In this document: piece by piece, positions 1-8,408 of the stretch
How positions within the stretch are numbered: the stretch's first letter is position 1
Layout of the letters: every line of letters begins with the position of its first letter
NCBI GenBank assembly: GCA_016709005.1
Contig: JADJEU010000002.1
Span: 124,001-188,000 of the forward strand
DNA from: Crocinitomicaceae bacterium
GTDB lineage: Bacteria; Bacteroidota; Bacteroidia; Flavobacteriales_D; Crocinitomicaceae
Length of the DNA stretch: 64,000 nucleotides
Direction of reading: 5' to 3'
Program-made: the position numbers and the translations under genes
Notes under the pieces: generated by a model
What the model was told of the DNA's origin: nothing
Seen by the model: only the letters and a program-made list of their open reading frames with translations
The model's database searches: none

Positions 1-1
1 C

Positions 2-631
2 TATATCGTCATTGTAAATTCAATTAATTTGATTGATGGGGTTGATGGTTTAGCTTCAGGTGTAGGCTTAATTGCTTGCGTTGCTTTTGGACTTTGGTTT
101 GCAATGAGTGGAGATAAACATTGGGCCCTGGTTTCATTTGCTATGGCGGGCGCGATGTTTGGTTTCTTGATTTTCAATTTTAATCCTGCGCGTATTTTTA
201 TGGGAGATTCTGGTTCTCTCATAATTGGCGCTGTAGTAAGCGTATTGGCAATCCGTTTAATTGAATCACCGGTCAATTTTTTACCGCCCGAATTTCAGAA
301 TATTTCAACTCCGGTTGCCGCAATGGCAATCTTAGCATATCCATTATTAGATACGTTGCGAGTGTTTACTATTCGTGCATTGCAAGGCAGATCTCCTTTA
401 AGTGCAGATAGAAATCACTTACATCATAAATTAATGGACAAACATCATCACAACCATAAAAAAACAGTGTTCACAATTTACTTTTTTAGCTTGTTGATTA
501 TTGCCCAAACTTATTTTATTCAGTTCGATAATCCCAACATCAGCTTCCTGATCAGTTTAGGAATTGCAGCCATTTTTGTAGGGTATGTTTTTATAGGTCA
601 GAAGAAAAAAATCACAGACGAATCTGAATAA
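2..631 (+). CDS. Undecaprenyl-phosphate GlcNAc-1-phosphate transferase (MraY/WecA/TagO family), 3' part
   Basis: The reading frame is open from the window edge, so the N-terminal half is missing; about 209 residues remain. Visible family signatures are NLIDGVDGLASG (the Asp-rich catalytic loop), FMGDSGSLIIGA and the histidine motif RNHLHHKLMD. Hydrophobic stretches between them fit a polytopic inner-membrane enzyme. The family transfers a sugar-1-phosphate from a UDP-sugar to undecaprenyl phosphate and so starts O-antigen, capsule or teichoic acid-type glycans. The following gene is an outer-membrane protein of a family linked to capsule and gliding, which fits a surface-polysaccharide context. 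The exact sugar cannot be told from sequence; MraY itself is less likely because the HLHHKLMD form is typical of WecA/TagO. Confidence 0.9.
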   Translation, partial: YIVIVNSINLIDGVDGLASGVGLIACVAFGLWFAMSGDKHWALVSFAMAGAMFGFLIFNFNPARIFMGDSGSLIIGAVVSVLAIRLIESPVNFLPPEFQNISTPVAAMAILAYPLLDTLRVFTIRALQGRSPLSADRNHLHHKLMDKHHHNHKKTVFTIYFFSLLIIAQTYFIQFDNPNISFLISLGIAAIFVGYVFIGQKKKITDESE

Positions 632-2150
632 ATTTCTTTTCATATCACTTTTGTTTTTTTCGCTTTTAGCAAGCGGACAAATTCGCGTGGACAACCTTCA
701 CTATCTGAATCGTATTGATAAATCCAAAATCTATTTAGCCGATTCAATGGAACTGCACAGTGGTGTTTTACCTCTTGTTTTTTCTGGCGCAGATTCTAAC
801 TTTCAAAAATCATCCGGACAATTATCTCTTTCAAAATCAACCCAAAATAATAGCATTGGCTTCAGAATGTATCCAATTGCAGATGTGAGCTTGGGCATAG
901 AAGGCGGATTATCTTCGGGTAGTCCATTCAAATATAATTTAGGCGCTGGCGCTGGCATTGACTATTCAAGGAAAAAATTCTTTATCACTGGAAAACTTTT
1001 GCCTTATGTTACCGAATCAAATTATGTATGTGATTCCGTTCAACAAAATCTGAACATGGATTTAGGAACTACCCGTCCAATTGCCGGTTCAGTTTTTCAG
1101 CGCAGTGAATTACTAATTGCTTACCGGCCTCATAAAATTTTTACTTTTTTGGGAGGATATGGAAAAAATTATTTTGGTGAAGGTTACAGATCACTGTTAC
1201 TTTCTGACAATGCTTCCAACTATCCTTTTCTGAAAATTGAAACAGCATTTGGTGGGATTAAGTACGTGAATTTATTTTCAGTCTGGAATGATAATTCAAT
1301 AAATCCGGCAAACAAATCATTGGATGAAATGAAGTTTTCAGCAACACATTATTTGAGTTGGAATATTACGCGTGAATTTAACCTGAGCGTTTTTGAATCG
1401 GTAGTTTGGCAGGCAAAAGACAGTCTTGCTTTCAGAGGATTTGACGTCAACTATTTAAACCCATTTGTGTTTTACAGACCGGTGGAATACAGCAATGGAT
1501 CTGCTGACAATGTTTTGCTTGGGTTGAATCTGAGTTATAAAATAAATCGCAATCATTGTATCTACAGTCAACTTATTATTGATGAGTTTCTATTGAAACA
1601 AATTAAATCAGACGAAAAATGGTGGGGAAATAAATATGGAATTCAACTTGGCTATAAGACCAATCACTTTTTTTCAGACAAAATTTATTTTCAGACAGAA
1701 TTAAATTTGGTACGACCGTTCACGTACTCTCATAAATACTCTGTTCAAAATTACGGCCATCTCAATGCAAGTGTTACGCACCCAATCGGCGCAAATTTTT
1801 ATGAAGTACTTAATCTTGTTTCCTACTCCAATGAAAAATTCAGACTGACCAATAAACTAACATTTGCTGCTCTTGGTGTTGATCAGGATTCGGTGAACGT
1901 AGGTCAGAATATTTTCAACTCTTATTCTGACCGAAACGGTGACTATGGGCATTTAATCATGCAAGGTGAAAGAAGAAATGTAGTAAATGAACAAGTTATT
2001 TTTGAGATGCCTCTGTTAGGCAGAATTGACCTTTATATAAACGCTACTTATAATTATAGGATGCAGTGGACTCAGAACAGCATCAATCACAGTCATTTTT
2101 TCATGATTGGTCTACGCACGCGAATCTGGAATAGCTACAGCGATTTCTAA
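624..2150 (+). CDS. Outer-membrane beta-barrel protein, Wzi/RemB-like
   Basis: About 508 residues. No ATG exists at the 5' end. The first recognised start (TTG at 651) cuts a signal peptide in half, whereas reading from CTG 624 gives a complete one (MNKFLFISLLFFSLLASG, then QIRVDN), so I place the start there with low certainty; it overlaps the upstream stop by 8 bases. The body alternates aromatic and polar residues as in beta-barrels, ends in an aromatic residue (Phe), and holds the segment YLNPFVFYRPVEYSNGSADN that resembles flavobacterial RemB/capsule-assembly Wzi proteins. Wzi-family proteins anchor capsule at the outer membrane; RemB is needed for gliding on some surfaces. Assignment rests on remembered motif similarity. 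Confidence 0.65.
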   Translation: MNKFLFISLLFFSLLASGQIRVDNLHYLNRIDKSKIYLADSMELHSGVLPLVFSGADSNFQKSSGQLSLSKSTQNNSIGFRMYPIADVSLGIEGGLSSGSPFKYNLGAGAGIDYSRKKFFITGKLLPYVTESNYVCDSVQQNLNMDLGTTRPIAGSVFQRSELLIAYRPHKIFTFLGGYGKNYFGEGYRSLLLSDNASNYPFLKIETAFGGIKYVNLFSVWNDNSINPANKSLDEMKFSATHYLSWNITREFNLSVFESVVWQAKDSLAFRGFDVNYLNPFVFYRPVEYSNGSADNVLLGLNLSYKINRNHCIYSQLIIDEFLLKQIKSDEKWWGNKYGIQLGYKTNHFFSDKIYFQTELNLVRPFTYSHKYSVQNYGHLNASVTHPIGANFYEVLNLVSYSNEKFRLTNKLTFAALGVDQDSVNVGQNIFNSYSDRNGDYGHLIMQGERRNVVNEQVIFEMPLLGRIDLYINATYNYRMQWTQNSINHSHFFMIGLRTRIWNSYSDF

Positions 2151-2207
2151 ACCTTGATTTTCAAGGTGTTTCTGTCTAAATTAATTTTGACTCATTCTAA
2201 TAGCCAG

Positions 2208-2241
2208 TTTGATTCATTTCATCACTTAATTATTAAATTTG
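2208..2241 (+). promoter_or_regulatory. Bacteroidota-type promoter of the cyoE operon
   Basis: TTTG at 2208-2211 and TAAATTTG at 2234-2241, separated by 22 bases, match the TTTG-N19..23-TAnnTTTG primary sigma factor consensus of Bacteroidota. Transcription would begin near 2247, giving a leader of about 10 bases before the ATG at 2257. This argues against the upstream TTG (2239) as translation start, since it lies inside the -7 box. Confidence 0.7.
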
Positions 2242-2256
2242 CACGCAATCCAGATC

Positions 2257-3141
2257 ATGCTAGCAAAAGAAACTGTTGTTCAAAAAGAAATCTCACAATC
2301 CAAAATCAAGGATCTTGTGATGCTCATGAAATTAAGATTGAGCTTTCTGGTCGTGTTGTCAGCGGTCGCGGGATACTTCTTTGCTGAAGGAAGTTTTAAC
2401 CTCAATTTTGTCTATCTCGTTCTCGGCGGATTTCTGATCACCGGCTCATCCAATGCATTTAACCAAATTCTTGAACGTGATCTGGATAAACTCATGAATC
2501 GCACGGCTAACCGTCCTGTTGCCTCTGGCCGCATGAGCGTCAACGAAGCTTTGGCAATTTCAATTATTGCAGGCGTACTTGGATTGGTGATGCTTTTTCA
2601 ACTCAACTATTTTGCAGGAATTTTAGGATTACTTGCGCTGGTGATGTATGTCTTTCTTTACACACCTTTAAAACGCATTACTCCCTGGGCAGTCTTTGTT
2701 GGTGCTTTCCCGGGAGCAATACCGCCCATGTTAGGTGTTGTAGCTGTGACAGGTGAATTCAATTTATTGGTTGGGATTATTTTTCTGATTCAATTTGTTT
2801 GGCAATTCCCCCATTTTTGGGCCATTGCATGGGTATTGGATGAGGATTATGCACGCGCAGGTTTTTCACTTTTACCGTCAAGAGGCAGAAAAAATAAGGC
2901 TTCAGCTTTTCAAATTGTTGCTTATTCATTCTTGATGATACCTGTTGGAATTTTACCCTGGTTCTTCAGTTTTACTGGAGATATTTCATTAATTGTAGGC
3001 ACCATTGCCGGACTTTGGTTTTTTCTGACTGCTTACAGATTGTACCTGAATCTTGAAGATAAAGCCGCACGAACCTTGATGTTTGCTTCATTCATCTATT
3101 TGCCAATTATTCAGTTTCTATACGTATTTGATAAAATCTAA
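2257..3141 (+). CDS. cyoE: Protohaem IX farnesyltransferase (haem O synthase)
   Basis: 294 residues from ATG 2257. UbiA-family prenyltransferase that adds a farnesyl group to haem b, giving haem O for haem-copper oxidases. The first Asp-rich motif is visible as NAFNQILERDLDKLMNRT followed by NRPVASGRM, and the conserved WQFPHFWAIAW and DYARAGFSLLP segments are present. Seven to nine membrane helices are apparent. It opens a cluster of oxidase subunits and assembly genes; the next gene starts 2 bases after the stop, so they are probably one transcript. Confidence 0.95.
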   Translation: MLAKETVVQKEISQSKIKDLVMLMKLRLSFLVVLSAVAGYFFAEGSFNLNFVYLVLGGFLITGSSNAFNQILERDLDKLMNRTANRPVASGRMSVNEALAISIIAGVLGLVMLFQLNYFAGILGLLALVMYVFLYTPLKRITPWAVFVGAFPGAIPPMLGVVAVTGEFNLLVGIIFLIQFVWQFPHFWAIAWVLDEDYARAGFSLLPSRGRKNKASAFQIVAYSFLMIPVGILPWFFSFTGDISLIVGTIAGLWFFLTAYRLYLNLEDKAARTLMFASFIYLPIIQFLYVFDKI

Positions 3142-3143
3142 CT

Positions 3144-4199
3144 GTGAGCCAGCCCGTTTTTGACCACGAAGTAAACGCCAAAGTGAAGAAAAATCTTCTC
3201 AAGTTTGGTATCTTCAGTATAATCATGATTTTTGCTGGTTTAACCAGTGCTTACATCGTTTCCAGAGGATCTGAATTTTGGGTGGAATTTGTTTTTCCGT
3301 CTGAATTCATGTCCAGTACTATTGTCATAATTCTCAGCAGTGTGGTACTTTTTATTGCAGGCAAAGCAATCAAACAAAACAAACAACGTCTCACCAAAAC
3401 CTTATTAGGATTGGCTTTTGGTATGGGCGTGCTATTTTGTTATTTTCAGGCACAAGGGTGGAATCAAATGTTTGATCGTGGTTTGACGATACGTGATAAC
3501 ATCATTAACCAAACCGGAAAATACGGGCAGTTTTATTCGATTACCTATCAAACAAAAGAGATCACTTTCGACGGGTACGATTTAATTTGGAAAGGCGCAC
3601 CCATTACACCTGAAATTCAGAAAGAACTAGACACTTTTTGTGAAGAATTACTAGTTGGTTCCAATACGCGCAACGCAGGCGCCACCTTCAAATTAAGCAA
3701 CTATGGAACTGTCTTTATTTTAAAATATGTTGATCAGGTTGTGACTTATGCAAACGATAAACTTTATGTAGGTGCTGCCGAAATTGACGCTGTAAAAAAA
3801 GACCGTCTTTATCGCTTTGCCGAAAGTTTATTGAATCGCCGGGGCGATTTTATGATGTCTGGAAAATATGGTGTTGACTTTAAGATTAATTACAAAGGTA
3901 AACCGGTCACTTACGAAAACCGTAATTTTTATATTGACGGTAAATTATTAAAGGCACTGCAGCTGAGTGAACTCAATGGATTGCAAAATAAAAGCAGCCA
4001 GTATACATTGATGTTTATTGTAGTCCACGTGGCACATTTAATTTTTGGATTGATTGCCTTATTAGTTATTTGGATTCGTTCTATTTTAGGAAGCTATTCT
4101 GCCGAGAATTATCTTGGAATTCAACTTGGTACAATCTATTGGCACTTTTTAGGCATATTGTGGATTTATTTATACGCATTTTTAATTTTTATTCATTAA
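3144..4199 (+). CDS. Cytochrome c oxidase subunit III-like protein with a large three-repeat insertion
   Basis: 351 residues from GTG 3144. The ends look like haem-copper oxidase subunit III: helices at about 21-40, 56-74, 86-103 and, after the insert, 288-312 (FIVVHVAHLIFGLIALLVIW) and 325-350 (IYWHFLGILWIYLYAFLIF). Subunit III proteins of this type are normally near 190-250 residues. Here residues about 112-285 are an extra soluble segment made of three related units starting KYGQF (126), NYGTV (187) and KYGVD (241), each followed by a pattern like T[FY]-x4-5-[LF]-[IY]-x-x-G and a leucine-rich helix. Two subunit III-type genes in tandem are usual in flavobacterial oxidase clusters; the insertion is not something I recognise. 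Likely membrane-embedded and co-transcribed with the genes around it. Confidence 0.8.
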   Translation: MSQPVFDHEVNAKVKKNLLKFGIFSIIMIFAGLTSAYIVSRGSEFWVEFVFPSEFMSSTIVIILSSVVLFIAGKAIKQNKQRLTKTLLGLAFGMGVLFCYFQAQGWNQMFDRGLTIRDNIINQTGKYGQFYSITYQTKEITFDGYDLIWKGAPITPEIQKELDTFCEELLVGSNTRNAGATFKLSNYGTVFILKYVDQVVTYANDKLYVGAAEIDAVKKDRLYRFAESLLNRRGDFMMSGKYGVDFKINYKGKPVTYENRNFYIDGKLLKALQLSELNGLQNKSSQYTLMFIVVHVAHLIFGLIALLVIWIRSILGSYSAENYLGIQLGTIYWHFLGILWIYLYAFLIFIH

Positions 4200-4223
4200 A
4201 CTTGCACAAACAAAACAAGAATT

Positions 4224-4985
4224 ATGGCCGGAGCACACACCCAGCAAGTGGACGCCTCAACAGCATGGGGCGGTAAAGCATCTCCTTTCAACGTTAGTTA
4301 TGGAAAGATGATGATGTGGTTTTTCCTGGTGTCAGATGGACTGACATTCGGAGGATTATTATCAGCACTTGGTTTCGCAAAATTCGCTAACCCTGAATGG
4401 GCTGCAAGCTGGCCAATGGGTGAAGAAGTGTTTACCCACTTTCCTTTCACACATGCTCACTTACCGCTGCTTTATGTAGCGTTCATGACTTTTATCCTCA
4501 TCGTATCTTCTGTAACAATGGTACTTGCTGTTGAAGCAGGTCACCGAATGGACAAAAGAGGAGTAATCAAATGGTTAGGTTTAACCGTAGTTGGAGGATT
4601 CATTTTCTTAGGCTCACAAGTTTGGGAATGGTCAACTTTTATCGCGGGTCCTGACGGCGATCTTTCTACCTGGCATGACAACACGACTCTTCAACACAAC
4701 TGCTATGGCGGGACTTATGAAGTAATTGAAGATGGACATCACAAGCATACCGAAATTAAATCATACGGACCAACCTTATACTCTAACTTCTTCTTCTTTA
4801 TCACAGGTTTCCACGGCTTCCACGTTTTCACGGGAGTGTTGTTTAACTTGTTGGTATTAAGAAATGTTGTACGTGGAGTTTACCACCGCAGAGGTCACTA
4901 CGAAATGGTTGAAAAGGTCGGTCTCTACTGGCACTTTGTGGATCTTGTTTGGGTATTTGTATTTACCTTCTTTTACCTTGTTTAA
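4224..4985 (+). CDS. Cytochrome c oxidase subunit III
   Basis: 253 residues from ATG 4224. Typical subunit III with helices MMMWFFLVSDGLTFGGLLSA, a second around LLYVAFMTFILIVSS, and the signature TGFHGFHVFTGVLFNL followed by VGLYWHFVDLVWVFVFTFFYL at the C-terminus. A soluble loop around residues 145-175 (DGDLSTWHDNTT) lies on the outer side. Subunit III stabilises the catalytic subunit and the proton uptake path of aa3/caa3 oxidases. The gene lies 24 bases after its insert-bearing paralogue and 23 before subunit IV. The catalytic subunits I and II are not in the window. Confidence 0.95.
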   Translation: MAGAHTQQVDASTAWGGKASPFNVSYGKMMMWFFLVSDGLTFGGLLSALGFAKFANPEWAASWPMGEEVFTHFPFTHAHLPLLYVAFMTFILIVSSVTMVLAVEAGHRMDKRGVIKWLGLTVVGGFIFLGSQVWEWSTFIAGPDGDLSTWHDNTTLQHNCYGGTYEVIEDGHHKHTEIKSYGPTLYSNFFFFITGFHGFHVFTGVLFNLLVLRNVVRGVYHRRGHYEMVEKVGLYWHFVDLVWVFVFTFFYLV

Positions 4986-5008
4986 TTCTTTGATAAAAAA
5001 TCTGCGCT

Positions 5009-5386
5009 ATGTTAGTTAGAGATGATATTGTTGAATATTCTTTAGATGCTCATCACTCAGAAGAAGAAGGAAAATTAATCCGTAAAAAAATCTGGAAAGT
5101 AACCGCAATTCTTTCCATTATTACGACAGTTGAAGTTTTGGTTGGAGTTTTCTTTCCAAAAGCCGATGTGTCAGATACAATGTGGACACTGATCAAATGG
5201 GGTTATATCATCTTAACCGTTGTTAAAGCAGCCTACATTGTTTTAGTATTCATGCACCTTGGTGACGAGCGTAAAAATTTACGCTACATGATTTTGGTTC
5301 CTTACATTCTATTCATTTTATACTTGGTTTTCATTCTTGTGACTGAAGCTTCGTATGTAAATGATGCGTGGGAATTTCTGAAATAA
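5009..5386 (+). CDS. Cytochrome c oxidase subunit IV family protein
   Basis: 125 residues from ATG 5009. Three predicted membrane helices (about 32-50, 62-84 and 96-115) and the segment GYIILTVVKAAYIVLVFMHL, which is characteristic of bacterial CoxD/CyoD-type subunit IV, including the conserved FMHL motif. It is an accessory oxidase subunit thought to aid assembly or CuB insertion. Its position directly after subunit III is the standard order in Flavobacteria. The N-terminal 20 residues are acidic and His-containing (DAHHSEEEGK). Confidence 0.9.
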   Translation: MLVRDDIVEYSLDAHHSEEEGKLIRKKIWKVTAILSIITTVEVLVGVFFPKADVSDTMWTLIKWGYIILTVVKAAYIVLVFMHLGDERKNLRYMILVPYILFILYLVFILVTEASYVNDAWEFLK

Positions 5387-5410
5387 GTTTCACCCCTCTT
5401 ATACTGAGCA

Positions 5411-6136
5411 ATGCCCGGAATAAAAAGAGTCATTGCCATTTTGCTGATATTCCTGGGACCAGGAGCAATTATCTGGTGGATGGCGCATACCATCGAAAAT
5501 CACTTTATAGACTTACCCTATCTTGGCTGGGAATATAAGTATGATGAAAATGGTCGTAAGATCGATTCTACCGCTTACAAAATCCCCCCGTTTCAACTAA
5601 CGTCCTTTGATGGAACACCTATAACACGCGATTCAATTGACAATAAATTCATTATCCTCACAACCATTCAAAACGATTGTGAAGAGTTAGAAAATTGCGC
5701 TTTGGGCTTGTATCATTTTAATGAAATCATCTATTCAAAAATGATCGATCATCCAGACAGTTACAAAAACGTTCGCGTCTTATCCATTCTAACCGATAAA
5801 GATGGAAATCCAGATTCAATTCCTTCACCACTTTTAATTGAAATGATGTCAGAGTACGATCAGCGTTTCTGGTGGTTAGCAGTTGGTGATCCATCTCCAT
5901 TTGTTTCGTTTCCATATTATGGCGATATTTTTAAAAATCATCCTTCAACACCAGCCGAAGGTGAAATTGGAAGTAAAGCTTTTGTTAACGCAATGATACT
6001 GATTGATAAGAAGGGTAACATCCGCGGAGTCGCAGGAGCCAAGAAAGACGCCGACATGCGCAACTTTTTTGACCTTCTTAAACTTCTGAAAAAAGAAGAG
6101 TTCAAGGCTGAGCGGGCACTTAAAAATAAATCCTAG
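5411..6136 (+). CDS. Membrane-anchored thioredoxin-fold protein, degenerate Sco-like
   Basis: 241 residues. One N-terminal anchor helix (about 5-27), then a periplasmic domain whose layout follows Sco proteins (a YKIPPFQLTSFDG start, a strand ending in cysteines, and a C-terminal NAMILIDKKGNIRGV strand like the usual hFvLVDreGhIRG). Two departures: the Cu-binding CxxxCP is replaced by C-x5-C (NDCEELENC), and the conserved His before the last strand is absent (GSKAFVNAMILID). It therefore probably cannot bind CuA copper in the standard way. Context (directly after subunit IV, a true Sco two genes on) suggests a redox or chaperone role in oxidase assembly; that is inference. Confidence 0.6.
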   Translation: MPGIKRVIAILLIFLGPGAIIWWMAHTIENHFIDLPYLGWEYKYDENGRKIDSTAYKIPPFQLTSFDGTPITRDSIDNKFIILTTIQNDCEELENCALGLYHFNEIIYSKMIDHPDSYKNVRVLSILTDKDGNPDSIPSPLLIEMMSEYDQRFWWLAVGDPSPFVSFPYYGDIFKNHPSTPAEGEIGSKAFVNAMILIDKKGNIRGVAGAKKDADMRNFFDLLKLLKKEEFKAERALKNKS

Positions 6137-6187
6137 AAATAGTCATTCATCGGGGGTAATACTTTAATTTCGTAAAAAAATTCCCGC

Positions 6188-7156
6188 ATGATCTGGACTT
6201 CCCTAATCGTTCTCATTTTTGTCTTGATGGCATTTGACTTGTTTGTGCTCAACAAAAAAGGCGAACACATTACTAATAAGCGTGCTGCTGTAGAAACTAT
6301 TTTCTGGGTAAGTGTCGCATTCTTATTCTCAGGTGTTGTTTATTGGCTGTATAGCAATGGGCACATGGAACATAAAACAACCAAGGATGCTGCAGATGCT
6401 TATTATAAATACACAACAGGATATCTGATTGAGCTTTCATTGAGCGTGGACAATTTATTTGTAATCGCCATGATTTTTGGTTCGTTTAAAATTCACCCTG
6501 ATAATCAGCATAAAGCACTTTTTTGGGGAATTATTGGAGCGATTGTATTGCGCGGTTTAGCTATCGGTCTCGGTGTAAAATTAATTGAAAGCGTTTCGTG
6601 GATGACCTATGTTTTTGGTGGATTTTTACTTTTCACTGCATTCAAAATGCTGAAACCAGAAAAAGAAGAAGATCCAAACGAAGAAAAAAAACCTAACTGG
6701 ATCAATCGCATTTTTAAAATCAGCAAACAATCTGAAGGAGATAAATTCTGGATAGTTGAAAATGGGGTTAAAATGGCCACACCGCTTTTTGCAGCACTGA
6801 TCATGATTGAGTTGACGGATTTACTTTTTGCCCTTGATAGTATCCCCGCAATCATTTCAATTACACAAGATCCTTTCATCGTTTTCAGCTCAAACATTTT
6901 TGCCATTCTTGGTTTACGTTCTATGTATTTCTTCTTGGCCAACATGTTGAAGAAATTCAGATTTCTCAAATACAGTGTTTTTGCAATTCTCGTCTACGTA
7001 GCGCTGAAATTGCTCTTAATGAAAGTTGAATCATTCCATTTTATGGAGTGGTTATCGCTTCCATTTATTGCACTGTCATTAATTGTCGGAATTATTGTTT
7101 CACTCGTGAAATCAGAATCACCCGATGACGAACCAATTGAAGAAATCAAACCTTAA
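6188..7156 (+). CDS. TerC/Alx-family integral membrane protein
   Basis: 322 residues from ATG 6188. Family signatures are SLSVDNLFVIAMIFGSFKI in the first half and LTDLLFALDSIPAIISI plus FSSNIFAILGLRSMYFFLA in the second, each with the conserved Asp in a helix. About nine helices; the central cytoplasmic loop (about residues 155-190) is charged and Lys/Glu-rich. TerC/Alx proteins are linked to metal (manganese) export and, in some bacteria, to metalation of exported enzymes. Its placement between two Sco-like genes is unusual and may reflect metal handling in the periplasm, but could be chance. Confidence 0.9.
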   Translation: MIWTSLIVLIFVLMAFDLFVLNKKGEHITNKRAAVETIFWVSVAFLFSGVVYWLYSNGHMEHKTTKDAADAYYKYTTGYLIELSLSVDNLFVIAMIFGSFKIHPDNQHKALFWGIIGAIVLRGLAIGLGVKLIESVSWMTYVFGGFLLFTAFKMLKPEKEEDPNEEKKPNWINRIFKISKQSEGDKFWIVENGVKMATPLFAALIMIELTDLLFALDSIPAIISITQDPFIVFSSNIFAILGLRSMYFFLANMLKKFRFLKYSVFAILVYVALKLLLMKVESFHFMEWLSLPFIALSLIVGIIVSLVKSESPDDEPIEEIKP

Positions 7157-7168
7157 TATCATTGGATA

Positions 7169-7831
7169 ATGAAAACAATCTTTTCTGTAACAAATCTTTT
7201 CATACTCTTTTCAGCAAGCTTCTTGACTTCATGTTCCGGAACTTCAAATGAAACTGAAACCACAGAAGAAAAAATAATTCCGCTGCCCTATTTTGGTCAA
7301 CATGATTTTGATGGTACTGACACCATTTATCACACGGTTCCCTCTTACTCTTTATTGGCACATGATAGTTCTGAATTCACCAATGAACGTGTTGCAGGGA
7401 AGATTCATGTAGTGAACTTTTTCTTTACCAGTTGTCCTTCGATTTGTCCTGCAATGATTGAACAGATGAAACGTTTGCAAGGAATGACTTCAAACATTGA
7501 AGAGATTCAATTTTTATCACATACGGTAGATCCAAAAAGAGATACCATTCCAAAATTGCAGGCTTATATTGCCGAAAGAAATCTGGATACGCACAATTGG
7601 TTTTTTCTTTATGGTGAAAAAGAATATGTGTATGAGTTAGGTATGGATGGCTATATTCTAAATGCCATGGAAGATGAAAAAGCTGAAGGTGGATTTTTGC
7701 ATTCAGAACACTTTGTTTTAGTAGATCGTGAAGGACATATTCGTGGATTGTATGTTGGAACAGAAACGGATCAGGTTGATCAACTGGAAAAAGACATTCG
7801 TAAACTTTTGAAAGAAGAGTATGCAAATTGA
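7169..7831 (+). CDS. SCO1/SenC family copper chaperone lipoprotein
   Basis: 220 residues. A lipoprotein signal (lipobox LTSC at about 19-22) is followed by an acidic/Thr-rich linker and a Sco thioredoxin-like domain. The copper ligands are all visible: TSCPSICPAM (CxxxCP) and the His in GFLHSEHFVLVD. Sco proteins deliver copper to the CuA centre of oxidase subunit II or keep its cysteines reduced; lipidation places this one on a periplasmic membrane face. The last 11 bases overlap the next gene (ATG at 7821), so translation is probably coupled. Confidence 0.93.
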   Translation: MKTIFSVTNLFILFSASFLTSCSGTSNETETTEEKIIPLPYFGQHDFDGTDTIYHTVPSYSLLAHDSSEFTNERVAGKIHVVNFFFTSCPSICPAMIEQMKRLQGMTSNIEEIQFLSHTVDPKRDTIPKLQAYIAERNLDTHNWFFLYGEKEYVYELGMDGYILNAMEDEKAEGGFLHSEHFVLVDREGHIRGLYVGTETDQVDQLEKDIRKLLKEEYAN

Positions 7832-8384
7832 TTTGGAAAAAAAATACAGACCCTGGGTAATTCTTGCCTCAATTGCAATTCCGTTAGTTGTAGCCGCCCT
7901 GTTCACAGTGAAAATTGAGGGATATGATTTTACATTTCTTCCACCCGTTTATGCAACGTTAAATGGATTGACTGCGGTAATATTAACAGCTGCCGTAATT
8001 GCCATCAAAAAAGGAAACAGAAAACTACACGAGCGTTTAATCAAACTTGCAATTCTTTGCTCACTCCTTTTTTTAGTCGGGTATATTCTTTATCACATTA
8101 CAACTCTTCACACACTTTATGGCGATTTGAATCACAACCACGTTTTAGATGCTGAAGAAATTATGCAGTTTCAATCAACGAGATTAGTCTATTTTGTTTT
8201 GTTAATCTCTCACATCATTTTAAGCATTGCAATCATTCCTATGGTTTTAATCACTTACGTAAAAGGCATTGCCGGCAATTTTGAGTCACATAAAAAATGG
8301 GGCAAACGTACATTTCCACTTTGGTTGTATGTTGCAGTTTCAGGAGTAGTGGTGTATTTGATGATTTCACCGTTTTACGCATAA
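7821..8384 (+). CDS. DUF420 (CtaM/YozB-like) membrane protein with an EF-hand-like loop
   Basis: 187 residues, overlapping the sco stop by 11 bases. Four to five helices with conserved polar residues typical of DUF420 (LNGLTAVILTAAVIAIKKGN, HERLIKLA, GYILYHITT, HKKWGKRTFPLWLYVAVSGVVVYLM). The Gram-positive relative CtaM is needed for an aa3-type oxidase, which fits this cluster. The loop after the third helix carries DLNHNHVLDAEE, which matches a calcium-binding EF-hand loop (D1, N3, N5, L8, E12). I would expect a shorter Gly-rich loop there in relatives. Last gene of the oxidase cluster, followed by a hairpin with a T tract. Confidence 0.85.
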   Translation: MQIDLEKKYRPWVILASIAIPLVVAALFTVKIEGYDFTFLPPVYATLNGLTAVILTAAVIAIKKGNRKLHERLIKLAILCSLLFLVGYILYHITTLHTLYGDLNHNHVLDAEEIMQFQSTRLVYFVLLISHIILSIAIIPMVLITYVKGIAGNFESHKKWGKRTFPLWLYVAVSGVVVYLMISPFYA

Positions 8385-8408
8385 TTAATAGTATCCGATT
8401 TTTTTTAC

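Noticed and set aside
2154..2387. 77-codon frame across the start of cyoE
   Set aside because: Overlaps the cyoE start in another frame, has no family features, and lies over the cyoE promoter.
7425..7826. 133-codon open frame antisense to sco
   Set aside because: It is fully inside the sco gene on the other strand and has no protein-like features; sco has all copper ligands.
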